Part shown: piece by piece, positions 43,248 to 54,529 of the stretch
How the letters are laid out: each line of letters starts with the position of its first letter
How positions within the stretch are numbered: position 1 is the first letter of the stretch
Origin: Drechmeria coniospora
Lineage: Eukaryota; Ascomycota; Sordariomycetes; Hypocreales; Ophiocordycipitaceae
Length of the DNA stretch: 64,000 nucleotides
Assembly: GCF_001625195.1 (NCBI RefSeq)
Contig: NC_054390.1
Span: 8,281,222-8,345,221 of the forward strand
Direction: 5' to 3'
Translations under genes and position numbers: made by a program
Notes under the pieces: generated by a model
Databases searched by the model: none
What the model saw: the letters and a program-made list of their open reading frames with translations, nothing else
Told to the model about the DNA's origin: nothing

Positions 43248-45740
43248 ATGGGAATCAAAGGGTATGCCCATCCCTCGCACTTCAACCAACGTCACCCTCC
43301 CAGCAGGCTGACAGGACACGCACGGTAGAATCTATGGCGAGCTTGGACCTGGACAGAGAGTCTCTCTCGCCAAGCTCGCGGCTGATGCTCTCAAGAACGA
43401 CCACAAACCATTTCGCCTAGCGATTGACATTGCCATCTGGCAGTTCCAGACGCAAGCCGCACGAGGTTCGTCCTCCTTCGTGTCTGTCAGCTGTTCCATC
43501 ATGCCAGGAGCTAACGAAAGCTAGGCGGCACCAATCCTGCCATCCGCACGCTCTTCTACCGCCTTGTTCGACTATTGGCCACCTCAATCACGCCCATATT
43601 CGTCTTCGACGGACCGAACAAGCCCGCATTGAAGCGGAACAAACGATCGGGAAGAGGGGATGGCGTTGCCACGGCACAGGCGAAGCGACTGATTCGATTA
43701 TTTGGCTTTTCCTACCATGACGCCCCGGGAGAGGCCGAAGCCGAATGCGCACTCCTGCAGAAGCAAGGCATCGTCGACGCCGTCCTCAGCGAAGACGTCG
43801 ACACCATCATGTTTGGCTGCACAAGAACGCTCCGAAATTGGTCTGCCGAAGGGACGACCTCCAAGACGCCGACGCACGTCTCCTTGTACGACGTGAACGA
43901 CCCGGCCATTGCCAACATCGGCCTGGGACGGGAAGGAATGGTACTCGTTGCTCTCATGAGCGGTGGCGATTATTTGCCGGACGGCATCCCCGGCTGCGGC
44001 GTCAAAGTAGCGTGCGAAGCTGCCCAAGCGGGCTACGGCAAGTCCGTATGCAGCTTGAAGACATCGGACGAAGCCGGTCTTCACGCCTGGAGGCAGTCGC
44101 TGATGCACGAGCTCAAAACGAACGAAAAGGGTTACTTTCGCACGAAGCACAAGGCCTTGGCGATACCCGAAGACTTTCCCAACCTCGAGGTTCTGCGCTT
44201 CTACACACATCCTGCCGTATCACAACAGGCCAAACTCGACGCTGTGCGACAGAAACTGGAGAGAAAACGCGAGATACAGCTCGAAGACTTGCGTGAGTTC
44301 ACAAGAGAAACCTTCGACTGGGACTTTCGGATAGGTGCCATCAAGTTCATTCGAGTCCTCGGCCACGCCCTGCTCGTGCAGAAGCTGCTCCAGGGGCAGG
44401 AGGAGGGCCTACACCTCATACAGCGAATTTCGGGCCGACGGCAGCACATTACGACACAAGGCACCTCGGAGCTGCGTGTTTCCTACATTCCACAGGACGT
44501 CGTCCCGATCGACCTGTCGCGAGAAGTGGACGAGGATGTCAGCTACGGACGCGATGGGCTAGCGTTAAACAGCGACAATGAATTCGAGGCTGGCTCCAAC
44601 GCCATGGATCCTGCCGAAGAAGCCAAGACGATATCCGGCAAGGTATTCGACGTTGCAAAGCCAGAGCTCGCCTGGGTACTCGAGGATGTTGTAAGGCAGT
44701 ACGCATCAGAGGCCGTCAAAACCTGGGAGGAATCGGAGGCAGCCAAGGTCAGCCGAAGGTCGCCGACGAAAAAGGCCAGCGGAGGGCGGTCGAGAAAAGC
44801 AGTCAGCGTGCCTGCTGCCGGAACTCTTGACGGCTTCGTTCGGACTACCAAGCTCCAATCCACGGCAGACAAGGGGGTTGGCAAGGACCTGGGAGAAAGC
44901 GCCGGCGCGAACCGTTCTCAGCCCCCGAAATCCAATATACTCCGCATACCCCGACCGATCCCGTCGAGGCAAATGAGTAAGCCATCCTCGCCCTTGGCGT
45001 CCAGTCCCGAAAGACCTACGACCAGTTGGACCACCGGGAGCTCACCGAGAACGCCTAGGCAACGAGGGCCCGCAGCTCAGCCAGAGGCGATTCTCATCTC
45101 GTCTAGTCCCGTCGCAGCGCCACCTTCGCCTCTCCCTCCCATGTCCGCATCCCCGACTGCTCAGTCCCGGCTCCGTCCTGCGACCAAGGGCAGGGATGAT
45201 CAATCTAGTCCGCTTCATCCGGTTCACCCCTTGAGCAGAGAGTCTCCCAAGTCGAAAGCAAGCCATACTCGCAAGCAACGTGCAGCAGCGACCAAGAAGG
45301 CTGAAGCGGCCAAGAAACCGCAAGAATCGAGGTTCAAGCAACTGTCCATGGACATGTTTGCGACCCAGAGTCCTCGACCCCTTGAGCCTAGGAGCCAACC
45401 GATTTCTCCGCCGACGAGGGCCAAGCCTCCAGGACGCCGAGGGGACGATGAATGCGACGTAGTGGACATTACCGCCGTAGATGGCGAAACCCTCTCCGAA
45501 GGCCCGGGTTCGCCTGGCAAGCGGCGGTCCCAAGGTGACTCTCGGAGCCCTACCACGAGCGCGGCACACAGCCCGTGCCGGAAGAAGAAACTCCTCGTGC
45601 CGCATGTGTCGGCCGACGGGTTCTTCACGGAAGTGGAAGTGGACGAAGCAGAACGGGATGCGAGGATGACTCGTGGCGTACGAGCCGGCGTGGCAAGATA
45701 CAGCGACGTGGCTCTGATAGATCTCACCGGCGGTGACTGA
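43248..45740 (+). CDS. YEN1: Holliday junction resolvase Yen1/GEN1 (XPG/Rad2 nuclease family)
   Basis: Three exons (43248-43261, 43329-43465, 43525-45740) give 788 residues. The first coding exon is only 14 nt (MGIK plus two bases). The XPG N-domain starts MGIKGIYGELGPGQ and LAIDIAIWQFQ; the I-domain has PGEAEAECALLQ (acidic residues at about 120 and 122), SEDVDTIMFG (141, 143) and SGGDYLPDGIPGCG (199, then helix-hairpin-helix). These are the metal ligands of Rad2-family nucleases. The C-terminal half is Ser/Pro-rich and disordered, with SP and TP sites that could be cyclin-dependent kinase targets, as in yeast Yen1. A PCNA-type motif QLSMDMFA (656-663) and a basic patch KKKLL (close to residue 741) are seen near the C-terminus. 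GEN1/Yen1 resolves recombination junctions in late mitosis. Confidence 0.93.
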
Positions 45741-46162
45741 GCCGTCGTTTTTTTGGTATGCTAGAACCAGGACTGAATCGGGGAGTCCGATGCCGAATCC
45801 ATGGCATCAGACGGCCGCTGGCGGTGTTGTCAACGGTGCACAAAACAGTACACAATACAATACACAATACCACATCGCCAGAAAGACTTTTCTGTCACTC
45901 TCGCGAGTGTTCATCGAAAGCCATGTTGGGTGATTATCAATTTTGAATTTTGAGGTTGGACGACTTTCGGTCCGTCAGTATATGTCTTGTCATGAAGACA
46001 CGAAACATTTCCGTACGGATCTGTAAAATTGCACGCTGCAAATTCCCAAGCCAGATGGCGGCCATCTTATTTTCAACACCGAGGATTTCCCAAATATCCT
46101 CATGCAGATGCAAAACTCTTGTGATATATCATTCATCCATCGAGCCGTTGCGGCCACGTCGC
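45741..46162. other. Convergent 3' region of YEN1 and MGS1
   Basis: The stop codons are 422 bp apart. The AT content is higher than in the flanking genes. An ACACAATACAATACACAATACC-like microsatellite (ACAAT units) lies near 45840-45870. No gene is seen. Confidence 0.5.
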
Positions 46163-47806
46163 TCAGGCAGTTTGGCCCGCGTTTTCCATGACAAGATCCG
46201 GATCAATCTCCGTGCCCAAGTCGCGATCCTCGAGGAAGTGCCGGCCGAGAAGGGCGTCGGGCAGGTATGTCTGACGGACCTGGCCATCACGGTAGTTGGG
46301 GGGGTACTTGTACTGAGCGCCGCAGCCGAGGTCGCGCATGAGACGGGTGGGAGCGTTGCGTAGGTGCAGGGGAACGGGTAGGCTGGCGACGCCTGGTTCG
46401 CGGAGGGAGGCGTAGGCGTTGTTGAGGGCGCGGTAGGCGCGCGTGCTTTTGGGCGCGAGGCAGAGGGCGACGGCGCAGTGGGCGAGGGGGATGCGGGCTT
46501 CGGGCATGCCAATCTGCTGGGTGGCCGTGTAGGCGGCGGTGGCGAGGGGGAGGAGGGTGTTGTCGGCGAGACCGACGTCCTCCGAGGCGATGACGACCAT
46601 GCGACGGGCGACGAAGAGGGGATCCTCGCCCGATTGAAGCATGCGGGCGAGGTAGTAGAGGGCGGCATCCGCGTCGCCGCCGCGGACGGACTTGTGAAAG
46701 GCCGAGATGGAGTCGTAGTGCTGGTCGCCGCCGCGGTCGTAGACGAGCGTTTTCGTGAGAGACGACTTGATGTCTTCCTTGGTGATGCCCTCGCGCGCCG
46801 CCAGGGAGAGGGCGAGCTCGAGGAGGTTGAGGGCCGTCCGGGCGTCGCCGTCGCTGAAGCGGGCGAGATAGGCCATCATCTCGTCGTCGAGGAGGGGCGT
46901 GGGAGGGTGGAGGGTCTCCTCGGCGCGGCGTGCGCGTCGCAGGATCTCGACCACGTCCTCGGTCGACAGCGGCTGGAGGGTAAAGGTGCGGCAGCGCGAG
47001 AGCAGGGCGTTGGCCACCTTGAAGGACGGGTTCTCCGTCGTGGCGCCGATGAGGGTCACGCAGCCGGCCTCGACGGGTTTCAGGAAGACGTCCTGCTGCG
47101 CCTTGTTGAAGCGGTGTATCTCGTCGCAGAAGATGATGGTCTTGCGGCCGGTGAGGGCGAGGTCGTTGGCGGCCTCGTGGAAGAGCTTCTTGCACTCGGC
47201 CACGCCCGTGCTCGTCGCGTTGAGCTCGACGAAGCGACTGCCGGCCACCTGGGCGATGCAGCGCGCGATGGTCGTCTTTCCCGTGCCGGAAGCGCCCCAG
47301 AGGATCATGGAGGGCACCTGGTTCGAGTCGATGAGCGCCCGCAGGACGCCGTTGGCCCCGACGAGCTCCTGGCCGCAGACGTCATCGAGCGTCTTTGGTC
47401 TCATCCTCTCGGCCAACGGTGCCGCCCGCAGCGTTTTCGTCCTCTTGACCACCTTGCCATCGCCATCCGCCTCGGCCTCGCCCTCGGCGGCCGGCCCGTA
47501 TCGCTTCTCCGACTCGTCCGCACCGGGCCCCTCTTCAAAGGTCCTCTTCTTGCCCGTCGTCACGGCACCACCGTTGACGAGCGGCAGCAGGATCTTGTCG
47601 CCCGTGAGGGTACGCTTGGGGGCCGGCGTGGAGAAGAAGCTGGAGGCGGTACGCTTCTGCGACGATGACGCTCCGTTCTGCTGCGATTGTTGCGGCGGCG
47701 TCGCTTCCTTGTCGACGACGACGAAGTCGACGCAGCCCGAGTCGATGTGGCTATTGATGTCGGACGGCCTGACGGCTTTGTTGCAAATCGGACAGTCGAC
47801 CGCCAT
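46163..47806 (-). CDS. MGS1: AAA+ ATPase Mgs1 (WRNIP1/RarA family)
   Basis: A single exon encodes 547 residues. The N-terminus has a UBZ4 ubiquitin-binding zinc finger with C5-x2-C8-x11-H20-x4-C25. The AAA core has Walker A GASGTGKTT (171-179), Walker B IIFCDEIHRF (224-233) and sensor I IGATTENPS (253-261), followed by the MgsA/RarA C-terminal tetramerisation domain. Mgs1/WRNIP1 binds ubiquitinated PCNA and stalled forks and works beside clamp and polymerase delta. A PIP-like stretch KRTASSFF (51-58) lies between the zinc finger and the ATPase core, followed by a basic patch. A linker rich in Glu/Asp/Lys follows. The gene converges on YEN1. The start MAVDCPICNK begins exactly at the zinc finger. 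Confidence 0.95.
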   Translation of the reverse strand: MAVDCPICNKAVRPSDINSHIDSGCVDFVVVDKEATPPQQSQQNGASSSQKRTASSFFSTPAPKRTLTGDKILLPLVNGGAVTTGKKRTFEEGPGADESEKRYGPAAEGEAEADGDGKVVKRTKTLRAAPLAERMRPKTLDDVCGQELVGANGVLRALIDSNQVPSMILWGASGTGKTTIARCIAQVAGSRFVELNATSTGVAECKKLFHEAANDLALTGRKTIIFCDEIHRFNKAQQDVFLKPVEAGCVTLIGATTENPSFKVANALLSRCRTFTLQPLSTEDVVEILRRARRAEETLHPPTPLLDDEMMAYLARFSDGDARTALNLLELALSLAAREGITKEDIKSSLTKTLVYDRGGDQHYDSISAFHKSVRGGDADAALYYLARMLQSGEDPLFVARRMVVIASEDVGLADNTLLPLATAAYTATQQIGMPEARIPLAHCAVALCLAPKSTRAYRALNNAYASLREPGVASLPVPLHLRNAPTRLMRDLGCGAQYKYPPNYRDGQVRQTYLPDALLGRHFLEDRDLGTEIDPDLVMENAGQTA

Positions 47807-49792
47807 GGTCGGTCGAAGACATCAAAATGAGCCGGACGCGGTTCTGCTTGTGCTGGGCTTGTGTGAGACGGTCCAACATCAAGATCCAGCAACGCACTGG
47901 CGGTATAGTGTGTCTTGCCTGCTTCGAAGGCTTCAACTGGAGCCAAAAACGCGTCGGGATGGATAGATGACCATGAACGCGCCATCCTCAGGCTGTGTAA
48001 CCCCGCATAGTCCTTTTGGTGCGGATAAGTTGGGTGTACTCCGTACACGGTACACTGTACTGTACTGTACAGTACATGTACCTAAGTAAGTAGTTGGATT
48101 ACAGCCTACATGTCCACCTACGGAGATGCGGAGTACAAGTATCTGCCTACACCTGAAATCCAAGCACAGTACTGTATTATTTCTCGGTATACGGAGTACC
48201 TCCTGTAGTAACTTTGTAGTTACACTGCATGTACGTTAGATAGTACTCACTTGCGCTGTACAACTACCTACAACTACCTACAACTACCTACAACTACCTA
48301 CAACCACTGTATACTGTACACTCCAGTACCGGCACCTCCACTGCAATGCACTCCGTATATTAATACTAAGTAATTACTTCGTACATGTACACACATTTCT
48401 GGGCTCATACTTGTGCTCACTGGTGCACCCGAGTGATGGTGCCGAGTACAGTGTAATCCAACCGCTGTAGCCTACACACTCGTAGCGCACCTTCACTTTG
48501 CATTTAGCTGGAGATGTGGTTAGAACATGCTTCCTCCAACGATGCCTCAGCGGCGTACAGTATTCCAATCCAACTCCAAGGCCCTACACAGCGTCCGTCT
48601 TGACCAAGCAACAATTTCAGTCACAGCAGCTGTCAGAATCCGGCGACTTCCTAGGTCACACTGCCTGCCTAGATGCAGCGATTGTGCATGGATATCTGAG
48701 GAGCCCCTCCTCCTCTTGCAAGAGACCGCCTCAGCCCAGCCTTTGGAGGAGGCCTCGTCACATTAACCTACTCATGCTGACAGCGTGTCGCCTGACAATG
48801 CTATTCTGTGAGTGCTTATAAACACTTCTTTCGCTGGGATGCAATCATACCAGCTTCTATATTCTGTGAACTACTGTTCAGATCAATATCTTGCCACAAT
48901 CTCATGTGACCCTGCGCCAGAGGCAGTTGGTTGTACCGATATTGGAGCAACTGCGCCTTCAATATACAGTAAAAATGTAAATATTGTTAGCCTAGACTAG
49001 ATGAGGGTTCACTTACGCATTACTACTAGTACACTTGGGTAGGTGTTGCCGTAAGTTGATATAGTGCATTACGTTCCAGGGCGTTGAGGGTTGTGCTGTC
49101 CTGATCGCCCAAGTGCCTCGTCTTCGATAATTACCACTAGCATAGGGGCATATACGGAGTAGTAAAAGTGTTATCAGAGCCTGGTAGTTTCGGGAAATAC
49201 CAGACATCTTAGTACAACTGCTAATACATGTATCGTCAAACATCCATCTGCTGGTGCATGTTTTACAGCTCTGGCTGTTAACTACAAGTAATCATTAAAG
49301 CTGTGGAAGCCGTGCAAATATAAATACAATATAAATACGGAGTACTCCGTACTAGCTCAAGTATTTGACGGGCTTGCATTTATTTGTAGCCTATAAAAAG
49401 TAGTACGCCTTTGCCCTGATAGGGGATAGCCTAGACGGCGACCTTTAAACACACAAACCATTGAGAGCTAGTTGCGCAACAAAAGTCGAAAGGTACCCCC
49501 ACGGCTAATTCCGCACGGGAGAGAAATTCCAGCTCTACACCTACCTACACCTACACATCACATCACAACTACCGACGCAAACGGGCCCTTGACGCCATCC
49601 TTCCAGTCATCGTCCTGCATCAATCCTGCAGCTGGCCACCTCCACCGAACCAGCCGAGGTCAACCATTCGATTCGAGCCTGCGGGAATGGACTGCCTTTC
49701 CTGATCATTGCCACCGAGTCAACCCAGTCCCACCTCTCGCAAAAGTCCACCTTCCATCAAGCAGCCGACGACGCAGCCAGCAATCGTTGACG
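47807..49792. other. Intergenic region, GTAC-rich on the left and AT-rich on the right
   Basis: No gene is supported in about 2 kb. The left part (48020-48380) is GTAC-rich and contains a 10-bp minisatellite. From about 48780 to 49440 the sequence is visibly more AT-rich than the surrounding genes and lacks long frames. It contains the palindrome TACGGAGTACTCCGTA at 49336-49351. The last 300 bp include the promoter of the mitoribosomal gene. Confidence 0.5.
48260..48307. repeat. 10-bp tandem repeat (ACAACTACCT)
   Basis: Four perfect head-to-tail copies of CAACTACCTA at 48261-48300 are followed by a partial CAACCACT. It is a noncoding minisatellite downstream of GTAC-word DNA. Confidence 0.92.
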
Positions 49793-51019
49793 ATGCAGAA
49801 GCTCGCCAGGCGAGTCGCCCAGGCGCAGCGTCAGGCCGGCCGCCGATCGCGGCAGCGCGTGGAGCGGGAAAACATTGACAACCGGACGCGCAACCGCCAA
49901 GCGCTGCGAGCTGGCGTCGCCGAGGTCAGGCAGAATCTCAAGGATGCCAAGCAGGCCCGGCAGGAGGACTGGGAGATGGGCCCTCTGGCGCCCAAGCGAG
50001 ATCTCGGCTTCAACAACTACGGCGCCTTCCGGGAGACTGTCCGTCAGGACTGGACGAATCATGGCCTGCACCAGCCCCGTCCCGAACTGCTTCACCAGCG
50101 CTGTGCCTGGGCCGGCGGCGTCAAGCAGCTCAACCTCGCCGTCGGCGACCGCGTCGTCATCCGAGACGGGCCCGACAAGGGAAAGCTGGACACGATCAAA
50201 TCCATCCAGCCGGAGAGCGGGACCGTCACCCTAGAGAAGCACCACAGAGTCAGTACCATGCCGCCCCTCTCGCCCGCGGTCTCGTGCGCGCACGCCTTCT
50301 CCGTTGCCGCCCTACGGCGTGTCTCTCGCTAACGTCGGCCGTGACTCTTCTAGGCGCTCGCCGTCGGCATGTTTGACAGCCCAGCCCGGTCACAGGCGAT
50401 GCCCATTTCCGTCGGCTCCATCCGCCTCGTATACCCCATCACGAATCCCGAGACGGGCGTGACGCGCGACGTCGTCATCAACCAGCTCAAGGCCGTCCCA
50501 CCCAACATGAAGTCGGAGAATATGACTCTCGACAGGTGGGAGTTTGGCAATAAGTGGGATCGTCTCGTTCCCGGAATCAACGTCGTCATTCCCTGGCCCG
50601 AGGTTGAGGCTCCCGAGTTTGAGGCAACCCCCTCCGATACGGTCCGCGAGCAGGTCGAGGAACGCACCTTTTACTACAGCCTGCTGTCGCCCCCGATGCC
50701 TGGCAAAGTTATCGACGAACTGCGGAATAAGTACTCGAGGTTCCGCACCCGTCACGAACCCTCCTACATTGCGCAGAAGCAGATGGAGGAGGAACTCGTC
50801 CAAGCTCGAACCGAAGCCATCAAGTCGATGCAGACGCCCCTCGACGAGTTCCACGAGATGCAGCGCGAAATTCGCGACTCGCAGGGCGAGCCAGAGCTTA
50901 CCGACGACATGCTGCAGAAGATTGGCGAAGTCATGGCCAGTAAGAAAGCTGCGCTCCTCACCGAAGCCGGCGTGAGCGAGGTGCACCCGCCTTCTTTACC
51001 GACCGCTGGATCGCAATGA
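49793..51019 (+). CDS. MRPL40: Mitochondrial large-subunit ribosomal protein uL24m (yeast MRPL40)
   Basis: Two exons (49793-50248 and 50354-51019) join in frame over a 105-nt intron, giving 373 residues. The N-terminus is strongly basic (ARRVAQAQRQAGRRSRQRV), as expected for import into mitochondria. The KOW motif is clear: LAVGDRVVIRDGPDKGKLDTI. After the splice, RALAVGMFDS and SVGSIRLVYPITNPETG continue the uL24 fold, and the C-terminal half is the fungal extension with charged helices (YIAQKQMEEELVQARTEAI). The protein is a mitochondrial ribosome subunit. Translation from Met at 49793 was chosen because the presequence starts there; upstream in-frame Met codons would add an unrelated leader. 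Confidence 0.93.
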
Positions 51020-51472
51020 GGATTGGAAATGTTCCCCATGGCCTTTCAGCTCCACCATGCCTGCCCCGGCCGAGGGCTGAGGGAGGGCGCGCAACATGTA
51101 TTACTATTAGACGTGGAAACGTGGAATGGGGAGCGGAAGCATGACGAGATGCGACTGGAGACCAAAAGATCCACCGGTGCTGTGGGCTGGCAAGAAAAGA
51201 CCGTTATACTTGCTTCTCGGACCCTCCTCCACCCCTTTGTGCGACGTCTTCAATGGCGATCCAACGCAGTGGTACGGTGGAATGCATGTATCGTGCAACA
51301 GCGAGGCACCGAGGTGGAATCACAAACGAGGATGCGGCTGAGAATAAGACGAGGGGTCCGTGTCCATTGTCATTGTTCGTCAAAGCAAAAGAAAGCCAGA
51401 TTCTTTTTCATCCGAGTGATAGGTATCATCGTCATCTATGTAAATGTATGCCGTTAAAAAAAGAGAGAAGAA
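51020..51472. other. Convergent 3' region of MRPL40 and TSR1
   Basis: The 453-bp gap between stop codons should contain both 3' UTRs. Open frames here have no motif. An A-rich stretch (TTAAAAAAAGAGAG) lies near 51455-51470. Confidence 0.5.
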
Positions 51473-54003
51473 TCATGCCATCATGACGTCCCCGCCCTCG
51501 TGTTGCCTCTCGTGCTCATTCGCTTCCAGTAGCTGACCCCGGACCGGGGTCGCGTTTCGGGGCCACACGCGCTTGTACAGGCTGACGCCGACGGCGTCCT
51601 GCGGGTTGATGCGGCCGTCAAACGTCGCCTTGAAGTAGCCGTGCGTCCCTAGCGGCTCCTTGACGTAACCGCTGCGGCCCCTCCGAGTCCACAGCGGCAT
51701 CGCCTTGAACCACTCGACGTCCTCGCGGCTGAAGAACATGTACCGGACCGTGACGATCCTCTTGTGGATGTGGTAGGGGTGTCCCGTGAGAATGACTCTC
51801 TTGGCAACGACCCTCGACGTCGAGGGCGGCAGGGCCGTGCCGGTGCCGACGAGAGTGAGGCCGAGATCCGGCTCCTCCTGGCCCTCGACCGCGGCGCCAG
51901 CCGTCGTTCGCTTGAAAAACACGACGGGGACGGATCCCCAGGTGACGGGGCCGACGAATGCGGCAATGGCCGATGCACCGGGATGCAGGTATCGGCAGAA
52001 TTTGTGGACGTCGTTCGGCGTCGAGCCGGACTGCGAGAAGATGGGCTTGATGACGAACCGCCTCGGGCCGCACTGGGCGATGAGCTCCTCCTTCGACTTG
52101 ACCGACTTGGCATAGTCTTTGCTCAGGTTGATGAGGTAGTTGACCACCGTCTTCTTGTTCTCGTGCCGCAGGAGAGAGAACAGGGTGACGGGGCGGCTGG
52201 CGTCGTACGACTTCTCCGTGGCGGCGGGAATGCCCCTGACGTAGACATGGACCCGGGTGCCCGGCGCCACCCCGCCGACGAGGGCCTCTCGCATCGACTT
52301 TGACCGCGAGGCAGCGTAGTCGGGAATGCGCAGCAGGCGCCTCCAGTCCTCCGGTTCGTGCGCACGGTCCTCGTCCTCTTGCCAGGGACTCGTCCGAAGG
52401 CTTTTCAAACCACGATAGCGGGCGAGGCGCTCGCGGGCGAGGACCTGGGGATGCAGCTCGATCTCGTCGGGGAACTCCTTGTCGTCCTCGACCTCGTCTC
52501 GCTTCCGGGAACGGAACTGGGCAAGTTGCTCGGCATCGTCGGCCTCGCCCAGCTCTTCCATCATCTCCGACTGCGGATATTCCGACGGGCCAGCCTCGGT
52601 CGGCTCGGGTTGGGCGTAGCCCTCGATGCCGTCTTCGGCGCCAATCTCCTCGTCCTCGTCCTTGTCGTCGGCCATCTCGACGTCCTCCATGTCCGAGCCG
52701 GAGTCGGAGACATCCTCGAGGTACCATGCCGCCTGGTAGTTGGAGGTGCCCTTGGGCACTCGCTTCTGGACCTTCCTCGCTTCCTCTTCCTCGTCGGTGA
52801 AATAGTGGTGGTCGTCGAGGAGAACGCCCTTCTTCGTCGACGTGACGGTCGACATGGCATCCTCGCCGTCATCCTCTTCGTTCATGGCGATGTCGTCGGG
52901 AGCAAGCTCGTCGAGGTCGTCCCGATCGTCCGTCGGCTCGTCCAGCACCTTGTCGGACTCCTCCTCGACCGCGGCGTTGTCGTTCTTCTTGCCGTGCTTG
53001 GGGAGCGGAGCAGCGACGATCTTCTCGATTTGGTACGTTCCCCAATCGCCGACTTGAACGAGACGATCGGCCTTGAGCCCCCGGCCGCGAACGACGCCGG
53101 TGATGATGGTGGGGTCGGAATCGTGGTGGGCAAACTGGACGCTCTCCGCCAGCATCCACGTCCTGTCATCTCTCCACCTGATGCCCTTTGGTGTGGTGTT
53201 GCAGAGGGAACGCAGCAGGTTGGTGCACTCTTGTCGGTTCTCGAGGCTGAACAGCTTCTCCTGTTCGGGGTGGAAATGGGTGATGAAGGATTTCAAGGAG
53301 CTCAGAACGCCCTGCTTCTGCTTGGCCGTCTCCATTTTTTCGAGGCCGTCGACGGTGGTGAAGAGAGTCGACATGCCCTGGCTCTCGATGCCTCGGAGGA
53401 TCAACTCGCCGAGGGAGTCGACCTCTTCGTTAGCCGAGAGGATGACGACGACGAAATCGGCGACCCGGGTGGCGTCGAGGCAGGCGCTGAGGTCGCGCTT
53501 GAGGGGTATGTATTGGAGTTGCTGCTTGAAGCGGTCGATGGAGACCCGCGTGTTGCCATGGTGCACTTGAGCATCGATGTCGAGGCTGCCATTGAGGTGT
53601 CGAATGGCGGCCTGGGCATCACCGTCGGCGCAGAGGGGGACGACGGCGACGACCCGAGGGGCCGCATCTCGGCCGGAGAAGATGGAGTTGTCTTTGAGGT
53701 GCTCCCTGTGCTTTGCCAGGCGAGCCTGCTTGCCTCGGTTGCGGCGGTCGAACTTGGACATGACCTGCTGGTGAGGCGTCTTTCTCAGGCCCCGCTCATC
53801 GGGAACCTTGCCTGCGACGTTGTCAATTCGGCTCATGCAAAGATGAAAGGAAGAAAAAGGGAAAGAGGACTGGAAAAACTAGCGACCGAAAACATACCTT
53901 TGGCACGATCCCTCAGCTCGTGCTTGGACGCTGTCTTCGATTTGAACGGCTTGTGCGTCACCTTGGTGGTCGGGCGGTGCGAGTGCGCAACCGCGGCAGG
54001 CAT
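51473..54003 (-). CDS. TSR1: Ribosome biogenesis factor Tsr1 (40S assembly)
   Basis: Two exons (54003-53898 and 53811-51473) join in frame over an 86-nt intron, giving 814 residues. The N-terminus (HSHRPTTKVTHKPFKSKTAS, then KHELRDRAKGK across the splice) is the Tsr1/Bms1 basic leader, followed by a GTPase-like domain that lacks a P-loop (VVAVVPLCADGDAQAA), as in Tsr1. An AARP2CN domain (about 230-310) and the long acidic linker come next, then the Bms1/Tsr1 C-terminal domain, ending in GTHGYFKATFDGRINPQDAV and SLYKRVWPRNATP. Tsr1 binds the immature 40S subunit and blocks premature joining. An alternative upstream Met adds 18 residues (MTNLASLPFRF). Frames of 578 codons on the other strand are GC3 shadows. 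Confidence 0.96.
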
Positions 54004-54529
54004 CTTGCTCTCGCCGCCTGCCTTGAACCGGAAGGGTAGGGACGCCAGGTTGGTCAACGGGTTGGTCGATACGGACGGAGTATGGCCTGGGTGATGAAGT
54101 CGATATGGATTGGCTCAGCTCCGCCTGATTGAGTCGAGAAAACTCGAGGTTTAAGTGAGGGGAGGAAGCGGTAAGTAGGCGAAGAGGATGGTGGGGTTGT
54201 TGGCAGTTCACCCCAGTTGCCGGTTATCGAGAATTTTTTGTGCGGCAGGTTATCGATACCACGAACGATAGCGGGGCTCGACCTCGTCGCCGCCAATGGC
54301 TGCATTCCGATACGGCCATGGACCATCTAAGTAGGCGGTGGAAATTTTGTTACTTGACTGGCCTGGCTCATTCAACTTCCGTCGAACCGTCCGTCCATCA
54401 TCTATCAATGCGTACAAATCCCTCCGATTGACAATTCACCCACCATTTCACCCACCATTTCACCCACCATCCGCTCGTCTATTTCAAGCTTCGACATCCC
54501 ATCAGCCGATAGCATAGCCAGCCGCCGCG
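54004..54529. promoter_or_regulatory. Bidirectional promoter region of TSR1 and UTP7
   Basis: The 526-bp gap lies between head-to-head start codons of two small-subunit biogenesis genes. It contains two T-runs that resemble the core of the ribosome-biogenesis RRPE element (GAATTTTTTG at 54231-54240 and GAAATTTTG at 54341-54349), and two copies of GGTTATCGA (54222-54230 and 54248-54256) flanking the first. A 12-bp tandem repeat lies near the UTP7 start. Use as RRPE is inference. Confidence 0.5.
54435..54470. repeat. 12-bp tandem repeat TTCACCCACCAT, three copies
   Basis: Three perfect head-to-tail copies at 54435-54446, 54447-54458 and 54459-54470 lie 60 bp upstream of the UTP7 start, probably in its 5' UTR or core promoter. 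Confidence 0.92.

Noticed and set aside
46478..47668. 396-codon frame opposite MGS1
   Set aside because: Shadow of MGS1 with no independent motif or start context.
52358..54094. 578-codon plus-strand frame opposite TSR1
   Set aside because: Shadow of TSR1; the antisense translation is rich in Val/Leu/Gly/Asp from complementary codon bias and has no motif.
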